Below, piece after piece: positions 44,203-52,236 of a DNA stretch of 64,000 nt. The notes under the pieces are model-generated. The model was given only the letters and a program-made list of their open reading frames with translations, had not been told where the DNA came from and searched no databases. Each line of letters begins with the position of its first letter. Positions within the stretch are counted from its first letter, which is position 1. Both the position numbers and the translations under genes were made by a program. Origin of the DNA: Helicovermis profundi (lineage in GTDB: Bacteria; Bacillota; Clostridia; Peptostreptococcales; Acidaminobacteraceae); contig NZ_AP028654.1 in the NCBI RefSeq assembly GCF_033097505.1, positions 2,800,001-2,864,000 of the forward strand, read 5' to 3'.

Positions 44203-44244
44203 AAAAAAGGGAACTATCACAGTTTTCTGTAAAAGCTCCCTTTT
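44203..44244 (-). terminator. Hairpin with U-tract between flgM and flgN
   Basis: Stem of 44207-44215 with 44234-44242 (one G-U pair on the minus strand), a small inner ACAG / CTGT hairpin, then six U. Likely a partial terminator making flgM more abundant than flgN-flgK-flgL. Confidence 0.75.
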
Positions 44245-44257
44245 CACTCGTCTTATG

Positions 44258-44539
44258 TCACTTATCACTTAAAGAACTAAGTATCTTTTCAGCAACTTCT
44301 CTACTAGAAGGTTTATATGTTCCGCTGCTAATTTGCTTTTTGACACTATTTATCTTGTCCTGTCTTACTTCAGGCAAGGCATCAAAAGCTTTTTTTGCAA
44401 CTTGAAACTCTCTTGCTTCATCAGATATCTCAATTTTGTCTTTTGAAAATTTTACTCCTTCTGTTGATTTAACTTTATTAACATTTTTTCCATAACTTTT
44501 CATAACTTTTTGAACACTAGGATTATTAAAAATCTTCAT
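44258..44539 (-). CDS. flgM: Anti-sigma-28 factor FlgM
   Basis: Binds and inhibits the flagellar sigma factor until exported through the finished hook. 93 residues; the C-terminal sigma-binding region shows 'GVKFSKDKIEISDEAREFQVAKKAFDALPEVRQDKINSVKKQISSGTYKPSSREVAEKIL'. The ATG at 44539 has GGGGGTG upstream; a GTG six codons earlier overlaps that site. First gene of the flgM-flgN-flgK-flgL-DUF6470-fliW-csrA operon under its own sigma-28 promoter, a negative feedback arrangement. Confidence 0.93.
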   Translation of the reverse strand: MKIFNNPSVQKVMKSYGKNVNKVKSTEGVKFSKDKIEISDEAREFQVAKKAFDALPEVRQDKINSVKKQISSGTYKPSSREVAEKILSSLSDK

Positions 44540-44578
44540 AAAAACACCCCCAATCACTACCGATTTTTCTTAACTTTG

Positions 44579-44605
44579 TTATCGGCATCTTTGAAGGAGT
44601 CTTTA
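44579..44605 (-). promoter_or_regulatory. Sigma-28 promoter of flgM operon
   Basis: Minus strand TAAA (44602-44605), 15-base spacer, GCCGATAA (44579-44586), 40 bases upstream of the flgM start. Confidence 0.9.
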
Positions 44606-44659
44606 ATGTTTTCTTATATTTTTTTATTTTAACCATGTTGACAATCATTTAGATGATTT

Positions 44660-44917
44660 TTAGTCATCATAATGTCCTTTACATTGAATTATCTCTATAA
44701 TTCCATCTTTTAAATCATATACAAGTCGATTACATTCGTCAATTCTTTTACTCCAACCTTTACAATATTTAAGTGGCTCTGCTTTTCCTATTCCACCATT
44801 ACCATTTCTTTCAATATCTTTTAATATTTGATTAATTCGTTTTAATGTTTTTCTATCTTGACCTTGCCAGTATATATATTCTTTCCACGCTCTTTCAGAA
44901 AATACAAGTTTACTCAT
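44660..44917 (-). CDS. YoeB/Txe-family mRNA endonuclease toxin
   Basis: Ribosome-dependent RNase that cuts mRNA at the A site. 85 residues: 'FSERAWKEYIYWQGQDRKTLKRINQ', 'GIGKAEPLKY' with the catalytic Glu, 'WSKRIDECNRLVYDL' with the Arg, and C-terminal 'CKGHYDD' with the His-Tyr pair, so all YoeB catalytic residues are present. The ATG at 44917 overlaps the antitoxin stop by eight bases. YoeB usually pairs with YefM; here the partner is RelB/DinJ-like. Last gene of the pair, 55 bases upstream of the flgM promoter. Confidence 0.9.
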   Translation of the reverse strand: MSKLVFSERAWKEYIYWQGQDRKTLKRINQILKDIERNGNGGIGKAEPLKYCKGWSKRIDECNRLVYDLKDGIIEIIQCKGHYDD

Positions 44918-45182
44918 TTGCCATATCCTCAAGTTCTTCCATTGTCTTTACGACAACTTTGCCTTGATTTATTTGCTTAATAGATTCATCAATTGATTTC
45001 AAATTACTAGCACTATAAAATGGATCAACAGATACCTCAAATGGTATTCTATGTTCTCTACTCATTTTCTTTGCAAATATAGTAAATGCAGTCGTCATAT
45101 TCATGCCTAATTCTTTACAAGTTTGTTCCATTGCTTTTTTTAAATTTTCATCTATGCGAATACTTATTGATGTTTGAGACAT
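44910..45182 (-). CDS. RelB/DinJ-family antitoxin
   Basis: 90 residues. Ribbon-helix-helix N-terminus 'SISIRIDENLKKAMEQTCKELGMNMTTAFTIFAKKM' followed by 'REHRIPFEV', the RelB/DinJ signature, and a C-terminal toxin-binding tail. It neutralises the toxin encoded just downstream and should repress its own promoter at 45206-45234. ATG with GAGGAAGTG. Confidence 0.9.
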   Translation of the reverse strand: MSQTSISIRIDENLKKAMEQTCKELGMNMTTAFTIFAKKMSREHRIPFEVSVDPFYSASNLKSIDESIKQINQGKVVVKTMEELEDMANE

Positions 45183-45205
45183 ATAATCACTTCCTCTTTA
45201 TTTTA

Positions 45206-45234
45206 ATTATACAACTTTTGATTCACATTGTAAA
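45206..45234 (-). promoter_or_regulatory. Promoter of the toxin-antitoxin pair
   Basis: Minus strand TTTACA (45229-45234), 17-base spacer, TATAAT (45206-45211), 24 bases before the antitoxin ATG. Confidence 0.7.
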
Positions 45235-45321
45235 TACTTAGTGACTACACTGTATATTCATAGCTTTGTAAATAATCATAATTATTTTCTTGTATTGTAT
45301 TGAAGATTTTATATATGAGTT

Positions 45322-46050
45322 TTAATCTTTACACCTAATTGCAAGCGTACAAATATAAATTTTTTCTGCTCCATTATATTTAAGAACCTTTGAACATTCA
45401 TTTAAAGTAGTACCCGTCGTATAGATATCATCAATAATCAAAATATTTTTCCTAGTAAAATTTTTTTTGTTATTAATAATAAAAGCCCCTTCAATTTCAT
45501 TTTTTCTTTCTTCTTTAGAAAGTACTTTTAATCTTTTAGTTATCTTTGTTCTAATTAAAATCTTTTTAGAATTTATACCTATTTTTTTAGAAATGTCATT
45601 TGCTATAAGTTCTGACTGATTATATCCTCTAAAAAATTTCCTTGTAAAATGAACTGGAACAAATGTTATAAGATCAATATCCAAATCATTTAAATTTAAA
45701 TTATCAATAATTAAATCTGAAAAAACACTATACAAGTAATTTTTTTCATTATACTTAAAATCCATTAATAATTTTTTTATTGTTCCTGAAAATACACAAA
45801 GAGAAAAGCCCCCGTCAAAATAAAAATCATTCTTTCTGCACTCCATGCATTTTTCATAGGATGAAATTTCGCTAATACCTCTACCGCAAATTCTACATGT
45901 TTTCCCTTTAATAATAGTTAAAGTTTTTAAGCATTCCTCGCAAAGTGAATATTTATCACTTGAGTAAATTTCACACCCGCAATTTACGCATGTAACCTTA
46001 TCTGGAAAAATTAGATCTAGAATTTTAGAGAAAATTTTTAAATTAATCAT
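45322..46050 (-). CDS. comF: ComF-family phosphoribosyltransferase-like protein
   Basis: 242 residues. N-terminal zinc-finger cysteines ('VTCVNCGCEIYS', 'LCEECL', 'CRICGRG', 'CMEC') and a C-terminal phosphoribosyltransferase motif 'ILIIDDIYTTGTTLNECS'. ComF proteins take part in natural DNA uptake and interact with the PriA/ComFA machinery. ATG with AAAGGA. It lies downstream of recD2 with a 91-base gap that contains a 10-bp inverted repeat. ComF is also found in non-competent species near flgM, as here. Confidence 0.9.
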   Translation of the reverse strand: MINLKIFSKILDLIFPDKVTCVNCGCEIYSSDKYSLCEECLKTLTIIKGKTCRICGRGISEISSYEKCMECRKNDFYFDGGFSLCVFSGTIKKLLMDFKYNEKNYLYSVFSDLIIDNLNLNDLDIDLITFVPVHFTRKFFRGYNQSELIANDISKKIGINSKKILIRTKITKRLKVLSKEERKNEIEGAFIINNKKNFTRKNILIIDDIYTTGTTLNECSKVLKYNGAEKIYICTLAIRCKD

Positions 46051-46073
46051 AAAATATATCCTTTGTTTTTTAC

Positions 46074-46106
46074 TATTTACAAATGGCGTAGAATATTTTG
46101 TAAATA
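46074..46106. repeat. 10-bp inverted repeat between recD2 and comF
   Basis: Perfect arms TATTTACAAA / TTTGTAAATA (46074-46083, 46097-46106) around 13 bases, with no U-tract on the minus side. It could be an operator or a weak hairpin. Confidence 0.5.
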
Positions 46107-46141
46107 TTTTACATATTTTAATATTAACTTAATTTAAATTT

Positions 46142-48397
46142 TTAGTCAACTTGATTTTCTAATATTTCCTTATACATACTTGTGATATGGGTAAATTTAT
46201 CTTTAAGTCCAGTGTTTCTATTTATGTTTGAATTATTATTAATCATATTATTAAGGTATTTTTCCTCACCAACAAGTACTACTAATTTTCTGGCTCTTGT
46301 TATTGCAGTATAAAGTACATTTCTAGTCATTAAAACTTCAGCACCATAACTTATTGGCATTACAACTACTGGAAACTCGCTTCCTTGACTTTTATGTACT
46401 GTTATAGCATAGGCATGCATAATTTCATCTAGTGATGTAAATTCATATTTAACTATTTTTTCATTATCATAAAGTATGTTTACTGTTTTATTAATTTCAT
46501 CAATTTTTTCAATAAATCCAATATCTCCATTAAAAACGCCTTCTCCGTCACTACCTAAAATAGTTTTCCATTTAATAGTGTAGTTGTTTTTAATCTGCAT
46601 TATTTTATCGCCTTCACGAAATAATTTATCTCCAAACTTCTTTTCCTTTTTTAATTTACTACTTGGATTTAAAACTTTTTGAAGTTCATTGTTAATATTT
46701 TTTGTTCCTATCATGGATTTTTTCATTGGAGTTAATACTTGTATATCTAGAACCTTATCTAATTTATAGTAATTCGGAAGTCTACTTGAGCAAAGATTTT
46801 TAATTATCCCAACTATATTTTTATGTTCTCTTTCATTTATAAAAAAGAAATCTTTATCTTTCTCATTTAATAAAGGTTTATTTCCTTTATTAATTCTATG
46901 TGCATTTGTAACTATCATACTTTCACTTGCTTGCCTAAATATTCTATCTAACTTTATAATATCCATAAACTCAATGCTTGCTTCAATTATATCTTTAAGA
47001 ACGCTCCCCGCTCCAACACTTGGTAGTTGATCAGAATCTCCAACTAGTATAAGCCTAGTTCCCTCAGGTACTGCATTAAGTAGGCTATTCATAAGAAGTA
47101 TATCAACCATAGACATCTCATCAATAATAATGACATCTGCTGTTAATGGATTTTCTTCATTTTTATTAAATCCAATAACATCACTTTTTTCGTTTGAATA
47201 GGTGTATTCAAGTAGTCTATGAATAGTTTTAGCTTCTCTTGAAGTTGCTTCGGTCATTTTTTTTGCAGCTCTTCCAGTTGGTGCTGCAAGTTTTACACTA
47301 AACATAACTGACTCAAATACTTTAATAATTGTATTTATAATTGTTGTCTTTCCAGTTCCTGGTCCACCCGTTATAACTGTAACTCCGCCTTTAACAGCTT
47401 TTGTTATTGCATCTATTTGTTTGTCATCAAAACTTATATCATTTTGACTTTCTATATTTTTTATCTCATTTTTTACATCTATTTTTACTTCTTTAAAGTC
47501 ACTTGATGAAAGACTAAAAAGTTTTTGACAAACTTTCACTTCAGAGTGATAGTAAATTGGAAAATATATTACAGTTTTATCATTATATTTGTCAAAATAT
47601 AGTTCACCTTTTATAACTAATTCTTTTATTTCAACTTTAATAAGCTCTCTATCTACATACAAGATACTAAATGATTTTTCAATTAAATCCTCTTCAAAAG
47701 CAAATGTATGACCATTTCTAATAAAAGTGTTTAAAGCATATTTAATTCCTGTGTGCATTCTGTAAATAGATTCTTCAGAAATCCCCATTTTTTTAGCAAT
47801 CATATCAGCCTGCCTAAAACCAATTCCTGCTATTTCATCAGCTAACATATATGGATTTTCACTAATAAATTCGATTGTATTTTCACCAAATGCTTTAAAT
47901 ATTTTGGTCGCCATTGTATTTGAAAGGCCAATTTTTTGAAGGTAAATCATAATATCTCTAAATGCAGCTTGCATAGAAAACGAAGACGTTATATCATTGA
48001 TTTTTTTTTCGCCAATACCTGGTATTTCTTTTAACCTTTCAGGATTATATTTCATAATATCAAATGTATCTTGGCCAAATTTATCTACAATTTTTTTAGC
48101 AAAAGACGGTCCTATTCCTTTAACTACGCCAGATGATAAATATCTTAAAACCTCATCACTTGTTTTTGGTGATATTATCTCACTAGAAATAACATCAATT
48201 TGTTCACCATAAGAAGGATGAACAACTTCTCTTCCAACAATTTTCATCATTTCGCCTTCATTTATTATTGGAATAATGCCTTTTATATAAATATATTCGC
48301 TACCAAGAGCATCTTTATCAATAATCGCAACGACAAATCCATTCTCTTCGTTTTTATATATAATTTCTTCAATAATACCCTTAATTTCTATTGGCAT
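46142..48397 (-). CDS. recD2: RecD2-type ATP-dependent helicase (SF1B)
   Basis: 5'-to-3' DNA helicase not part of RecBCD. 751 residues: N-terminal OB-like region, a helix-hairpin-helix stretch ('LKEIPGIGEKKINDITSSF'), Walker A 'GGPGTGKTTIINTI', 'IIDEMSMVD' Walker B, 'LVGDSDQLPSVGAG', and near the end 'YAITVHKSQGSEFPVV' and 'NVLYTAITRARK'. Length and N-terminal extension separate it from RecD. ATG with GAGGT. It starts the recD2-comF pair. Confidence 0.95.
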   Translation of the reverse strand: MPIEIKGIIEEIIYKNEENGFVVAIIDKDALGSEYIYIKGIIPIINEGEMMKIVGREVVHPSYGEQIDVISSEIISPKTSDEVLRYLSSGVVKGIGPSFAKKIVDKFGQDTFDIMKYNPERLKEIPGIGEKKINDITSSFSMQAAFRDIMIYLQKIGLSNTMATKIFKAFGENTIEFISENPYMLADEIAGIGFRQADMIAKKMGISEESIYRMHTGIKYALNTFIRNGHTFAFEEDLIEKSFSILYVDRELIKVEIKELVIKGELYFDKYNDKTVIYFPIYYHSEVKVCQKLFSLSSSDFKEVKIDVKNEIKNIESQNDISFDDKQIDAITKAVKGGVTVITGGPGTGKTTIINTIIKVFESVMFSVKLAAPTGRAAKKMTEATSREAKTIHRLLEYTYSNEKSDVIGFNKNEENPLTADVIIIDEMSMVDILLMNSLLNAVPEGTRLILVGDSDQLPSVGAGSVLKDIIEASIEFMDIIKLDRIFRQASESMIVTNAHRINKGNKPLLNEKDKDFFFINEREHKNIVGIIKNLCSSRLPNYYKLDKVLDIQVLTPMKKSMIGTKNINNELQKVLNPSSKLKKEKKFGDKLFREGDKIMQIKNNYTIKWKTILGSDGEGVFNGDIGFIEKIDEINKTVNILYDNEKIVKYEFTSLDEIMHAYAITVHKSQGSEFPVVVMPISYGAEVLMTRNVLYTAITRARKLVVLVGEEKYLNNMINNNSNINRNTGLKDKFTHITSMYKEILENQVD

Positions 48398-48489
48398 AAT
48401 TACCTCATCTTCGTAAACTTTTTTGATTTAACTTAAAATCATTATATAACATTGATATTGTTAATAAAAGGAATATATAAAAAATAGCC

Positions 48490-48725
48490 TTCTACCTTGC
48501 ACTTAAAAACTAGCAAAAAATAAATAATAACAGAATGCGCCTTCCAGCCGGTTCTGCTGGTGAAGCTTCCACCTTGCAGTCAAAATGATAGCAAAAAATA
48601 AATAATAACATAAAGCGCCTTCCAGCTGGGTTTGCTGGTGAAGCTTCCCGACTTGCAGTCAAAATGATGGCAAAAAATAAATAATAACAGAATGCGCCTT
48701 CCAGCCGATTCTGCTGGTGAAGCAT
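48490..48725. repeat. Three imperfect 78-79 bp tandem repeats
   Basis: Units share the order TTGCA..., GCAAAAAATAAATAATAACA, GCGCCTTCCAGC-N7-GCTGGTGAAGC. The GCAAAAAAT landmark recurs at 48513, 48591 and 48670. Each contains a CCAGC-N7-GCTGG hairpin. The last unit forms the terminator of atoDA, so the array looks like duplications of that terminator's distal half. The 349-bp gap between recD2 and atoA is otherwise empty. Confidence 0.88.
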
Positions 48726-48744
48726 TCTGTTATTATTTATTTTT
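48673..48744 (-). terminator. Terminator of the atoDA operon
   Basis: Perfect 23-bp arms (48673-48695 with 48722-48744) around a 26-base loop that holds its own CCAGC / GCTGG hairpin; the minus-strand RNA ends in a U-run. It starts three bases after the atoA stop. Confidence 0.85.
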
Positions 48745-48746
48745 CA

Positions 48747-49400
48747 TTATAAATATTCTTTTAAATCACTTGCAAATGTTAACTCTGCGCCTGTTTTACT
48801 TATAAGTTCTTCTCTTGTAATACTTGGAGACATTTCTGTAACTAAAATTCCTTCTTTTGTAACTTCCATAACTGCAAGTTCAGTAACTATCATATTTACT
48901 TGACCTTTTGCAGTAAGTGGAAGAGTACACTCTTTAAGTATCTTAGGATTACCATGTTTATCTGTATGAGTAGTTGCAATAATTACTTCTTTAGCTCCAG
49001 TAACAAGATCCATAGCACCTCCCATTCCAGGTACTAATTTACCAGGAATAGTCCAGTTAGCTAGATTTCCAAGTCCATCAACTTGAAGTGCTCCTAGTAC
49101 TGTAAAATCAACATGTCCACCTCTAATAATACCAAATGACGTTGCACTATCAAAAAATGCTCCGCCAGGTAAAATAGTTACTGGCATTGCTCCTGCATTA
49201 GTTAAATCTTGATCTTCTTTTCCTTCTTCAGGTTTTGGTCCAAGTCCAACTAAACCGTTTTCTGATTGAAAAATAACATCTTCGTCTTTAGGAACATAAT
49301 CTGCAACCATCGTTGGAAGCCCTATACCTAAATTCACTAGATTTCCAGGTTTAAATTCTTTTGCAATTCTTTTTGCAATAATTTCTTTTATTGTATTCAT
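48747..49400 (-). CDS. atoA: 3-oxoacid/butyrate-acetoacetate CoA-transferase, subunit B
   Basis: 217 residues of the AtoA/ScoB/CtfB family: '[24 protein letters not shown]', the catalytic Glu51-type motif '[13 protein letters not shown]', '[15 protein letters not shown]' and '[13 protein letters not shown]'. It works with subunit A to transfer CoA between short-chain acyl-CoA and acetate or acetoacetate. The start codon overlaps the upstream stop (TAATG), giving coupled translation. AGGAGG is inside the end of subunit A. The exact acid pair is not readable. Confidence 0.93.
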   Translation of the reverse strand: MNTIKEIIAKRIAKEFKPGNLVNLGIGLPTMVADYVPKDEDVIFQSENGLVGLGPKPEEGKEDQDLTNAGAMPVTILPGGAFFDSATSFGIIRGGHVDFTVLGALQVDGLGNLANWTIPGKLVPGMGGAMDLVTGAKEVIIATTHTDKHGNPKILKECTLPLTAKGQVNMIVTELAVMEVTKEGILVTEMSPSITREELISKTGAELTFASDLKEYL

Positions 49401-50050
49401 TATTTATTACCTCCTACAATGTAATTCACAAAAATTGATGGTGTAACAACATCATTAGGATCAATTTCACCAATTTCCACTACTTCTTCAGCTTCAACTA
49501 CCACAGTTTCAGCTGCCATTGCCATAAGAGGATTAAAGTTTCTAGTAGTTGCATTATAAAAAACATTTCCTTTTTTATCTACTTTACTTCCGAAAATTAA
49601 TGCTATATCAGCTTTTAAAGGAAGTTCAAGCAAGTATTCTTTTCCATTAACAGTAATTTTTTCTTTTCCTTCTTCAACGACTGTTCCAAGTCCTGTTGGA
49701 GTTAAAAAACCGCCAAGTCCCGTTCCACCTGAACGTACTTGTTCAGCTAAAGTTCCTTGTGGTACCAATTCAACTTCGATTTCTCCAGCATTAAGCTGTC
49801 TTCCAGTTTCTCTGTTTGTACCAATGTGAGAAACAATTGCTTTTTTTACCTGACCTGAAACAATTAATTTACCTACTCCTTTTTTTTCAAAAGCAGTGTC
49901 ATTAGCTATTAATACAAGATTTTTAACTTTGCTTTCAACTAACTTGTCAATTAATTTTTCCGGTGTACCACACCCTAAAAATCCACCTACCATAATTGTC
50001 ATACCATCTTTAATATGACTTATAGCTTCATCGAATGAAATTTGTTTCAT
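49400..50050 (-). CDS. atoD: 3-oxoacid/butyrate-acetoacetate CoA-transferase, subunit A
   Basis: 216 residues of the AtoD/ScoA/CtfA family: '[23 protein letters not shown]', '[15 protein letters not shown]', '[28 protein letters not shown]'. First gene of the pair. ATG with GGGGGG upstream. With the class I transferase at 13436 this gives the cell two unrelated CoA-transferase systems. No butyrate or acetone genes lie next to it. Confidence 0.93.
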   Translation of the reverse strand: MKQISFDEAISHIKDGMTIMVGGFLGCGTPEKLIDKLVESKVKNLVLIANDTAFEKKGVGKLIVSGQVKKAIVSHIGTNRETGRQLNAGEIEVELVPQGTLAEQVRSGGTGLGGFLTPTGLGTVVEEGKEKITVNGKEYLLELPLKADIALIFGSKVDKKGNVFYNATTRNFNPLMAMAAETVVVEAEEVVEIGEIDPNDVVTPSIFVNYIVGGNK

Positions 50051-50144
50051 TTTTTAGCCCCCTGTTTAACGTGCATTTATTTTTTTTTGCACAAATTTAT
50101 TACCTCATTACTATCATACACGAAAAAAGGAAAAAGAGAAAATA

Positions 50145-50180
50145 AAAAAATGAAAAAAACAATAAGTTTTTTTCATTTTT
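50145..50180 (-). terminator. Terminator of the HD-GYP gene
   Basis: A 16-bp stem made almost wholly of A-T pairs (50145-50160 with 50165-50180), four-base loop, followed by U-rich minus-strand sequence, just after the HD-GYP stop. Confidence 0.75.
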
Positions 50181-50188
50181 TAACATAT

Positions 50189-51256
50189 TTAATCAATAGA
50201 ATAAATCATCTTTTTTATTACTAAATTTGTTTCTTCACTAAGGTCCACTTCTGTGTAGTTTATTCCATAAATCGATTTATTAATAATTCTTATTTTGGGC
50301 CTTAAAGGAAGTTGTTTTGGAACAAAATCTACAACTGCTTTTTCCCCTGTATTTAACTCAATTAATGACCCTGCAGGAAAAGGATTAATTTTTTTTATAA
50401 ACTCATTCACAATTTCAAATTTAAAATGTCTGTCTGCAACTCCCATAATGTATTCAATAGCTTCACTAGGAGTAGAAGCTCTTTTATATGGCTTGTCAGA
50501 AACCATAGCATCATAAATATCAGAAAGCCCAACTATTTGAGATAATATGCTAACATTACTTCCTTTAGTCCTACTTGGATAACCACTACCATCTATATGT
50601 TCATGATGTTGAAAAACAATTGATTTAGTATGCGAGCTAATAAACGGTAAGTCTTTTAAAAGTTCATAGCCTCTTTTAGGATGCATAATAATCATCTTTT
50701 GTTCATCAATTGTTAATTTTTCAGTTTTATTTACAACAGCTTTAGGAATAAGTGCTAGTCCAATATCATGGTAAATAGCACCAATAAATAAATCTTTTAA
50801 CTGATCTCGTTTTAATTTTAAAGACCAACCTAGTAATACAGAAAGAAGAGCTGTGTTAAAGGAAGAGGTATATAAATAGTTGTCAGTTTTTTTTATATCA
50901 ACATATTCAATTTGATCATTTCTAACTGATGAAACTTCATATAAAATATCATCACTAAGTTCATATATTTTTTTATGAATGTCAATAAAACTTACCCTTT
51001 TAGAAACAGCATCAAAAAGTTCTTTAACAAGAAGATTTCCCCTTTGCCTAAGTTGCTGACTAATGACTGAATTAACTTCATAATCACTATGTTCATCTAT
51101 AATATATACAGTAAAAATATTCTGGTCTTCAATTTGCTTAACTAATTCTTTAGTAAGTATAGCTCCATATCTAACCAAAACACCACTATTTAAAGTGTAT
51201 AATGTTTCGCCGAGCTTATGAGTTTCTTTAACATATGAAGTAGGTATTGCTCTCAT
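50189..51256 (-). CDS. HD-GYP domain protein, probable cyclic-di-GMP phosphodiesterase
   Basis: 355 residues. The N-terminal 130 residues show no known sensor domain. The HD-GYP domain contains 'GAIYHDIGLALIPK' (HD pair), 'HPKRGYELL', 'HHEHIDGSGYP' (GYP), and 'IVGLSDIYDAMVSDKPYKRA', with the metal and substrate residues intact. It probably degrades c-di-GMP, favouring motility over attachment, which fits the flagellar genes nearby. The ATG at 51256 has AGGGGTGA; the longer frame to 51292 has no site. Confidence 0.88.
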   Translation of the reverse strand: MRAIPTSYVKETHKLGETLYTLNSGVLVRYGAILTKELVKQIEDQNIFTVYIIDEHSDYEVNSVISQQLRQRGNLLVKELFDAVSKRVSFIDIHKKIYELSDDILYEVSSVRNDQIEYVDIKKTDNYLYTSSFNTALLSVLLGWSLKLKRDQLKDLFIGAIYHDIGLALIPKAVVNKTEKLTIDEQKMIIMHPKRGYELLKDLPFISSHTKSIVFQHHEHIDGSGYPSRTKGSNVSILSQIVGLSDIYDAMVSDKPYKRASTPSEAIEYIMGVADRHFKFEIVNEFIKKINPFPAGSLIELNTGEKAVVDFVPKQLPLRPKIRIINKSIYGINYTEVDLSEETNLVIKKMIYSID

Positions 51257-51344
51257 ATAATCACCCCTAGTGTAATGTGATTGTACACACACGAATAAAT
51301 TATCCCTTTGTAAATGTTATTGATTTTTACCTTGTTATTAATTA

Positions 51345-52085
51345 TTATTTTTTTGAACTTTTAATTATTTCTTTGTCCATAGCATTAATAAATTTATTAA
51401 AAACATAAATGTATTCATTTTTAATATTTTCAAATATTAAAATAGCACTTTCTTCATCATAAGTGTGAACTGTCTTATTTCTATCTTGAAGCATCTTTAA
51501 CCACACTTGTGCGTCTTCTATTAATCCTACTTTATATGATTCTTTTATGGCAGTCCTTGGAGAAGTACCTTCTGCAATTCCATTATATTCAAGATACACT
51601 TTCATTAATTTCCACGACATTTCGTAGACAAATTCAAATCTTTGTATACTCGCATCTAGAACTATATCATCTTCAATATAATTTCTATGAATACTCTCAT
51701 CCAATTTTAAATAAGCCTTTTTTAAATCATGTAGTTTATCTTTTATTTTTTCTAATAAAACCATAATTTCTCCTTCATTATTTAAAAAATATAAAATTAC
51801 TCCATCATTATCTATATTATTTTTGAATTTTTGATTCATTATCTTATTATAATCTACGACATCAATTTTATATATTATATCAATTTTTTCTAATTGTTCA
51901 CATATTTCATATATTTTTTCGCTGTTTTTTCTAAAAATTAGCGCAATATCAATATCTGATGTGTTTTTATAATCTCCACGAGCACGAGATCCGAACAGGA
52001 TAACTTTTTCTAATACATTTGTATACTCCTTAAACACATTTATGATTTCAAAAAATTCTTTTTTAAACATTCCGTATTTTTCCAT
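51345..52085 (-). CDS. Fused MNT nucleotidyltransferase-HEPN (MntA-HepT-like) protein
   Basis: 246 residues with two parts that are normally separate genes. Residues 1-105: minimal nucleotidyltransferase with 'GSRARGD' (32-38) and the metal pair Asp44/Asp46 in 'SDIDIAL'. Residues 108-246: HI0074-type HEPN protein with 'QRFEFVYEMSWKLMKVYLE' and the RX4HXY motif 'RNKTVHTY' (Arg202, His207, Tyr209). In the known type VII system MntA adenylylates that Tyr to block the HepT RNase. Here both are in one frame, but a good ribosome binding site and ATG remain at the junction (51764). ATG with GAGGT. Confidence 0.85.
   Translation of the reverse strand: MEKYGMFKKEFFEIINVFKEYTNVLEKVILFGSRARGDYKNTSDIDIALIFRKNSEKIYEICEQLEKIDIIYKIDVVDYNKIMNQKFKNNIDNDGVILYFLNNEGEIMVLLEKIKDKLHDLKKAYLKLDESIHRNYIEDDIVLDASIQRFEFVYEMSWKLMKVYLEYNGIAEGTSPRTAIKESYKVGLIEDAQVWLKMLQDRNKTVHTYDEESAILIFENIKNEYIYVFNKFINAMDKEIIKSSKK
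51762..51776 (-). promoter_or_regulatory. Internal ribosome binding site and start codon for a free HEPN protein
   Basis: Inside the fused gene, GAAGGAG (51770-51776) lies five bases before an in-frame ATG (51764). Starting there gives a 139-residue protein (51345-51764), the normal length of a separate HI0074-type HEPN protein. Confidence 0.65.
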
Positions 52086-52178
52086 AAAAACCTCTTTCTC
52101 AAACTCTATTCATCTTTATTATAGAATATTATTCATAATGAGTCCACATAGGAATTATTTTAATCTAAAATTTCGTAC

Positions 52179-52221
52179 AAAAAAGAACTTACTTTAAGCA
52201 ATAACTTAAAAGTAAGTTCTT
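52179..52221 (-). terminator. Terminator of metK
   Basis: Long stem built on AGAACTTACTTTAAG / CTTAAAAGTAAGTTCT (52184-52198 with 52205-52220), then six U on the minus strand. Confidence 0.88.
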
Positions 52222-52236
52222 TTTGTTCTCTCTGTT

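Noticed and set aside
48510-48725. 71-codon minus-strand reading frame with repeated 'EASPA.PAGRR' segments
   Set aside because: It lies wholly within the three tandem DNA repeats and the atoDA terminator. Its peptide repeats just mirror the DNA repeat and it has no ribosome binding site.
48490-48725. CRISPR array
   Set aside because: Units are contiguous 78-79 bp repeats that diverge along their whole length. There are no constant repeats with unique spacers and no cas genes.
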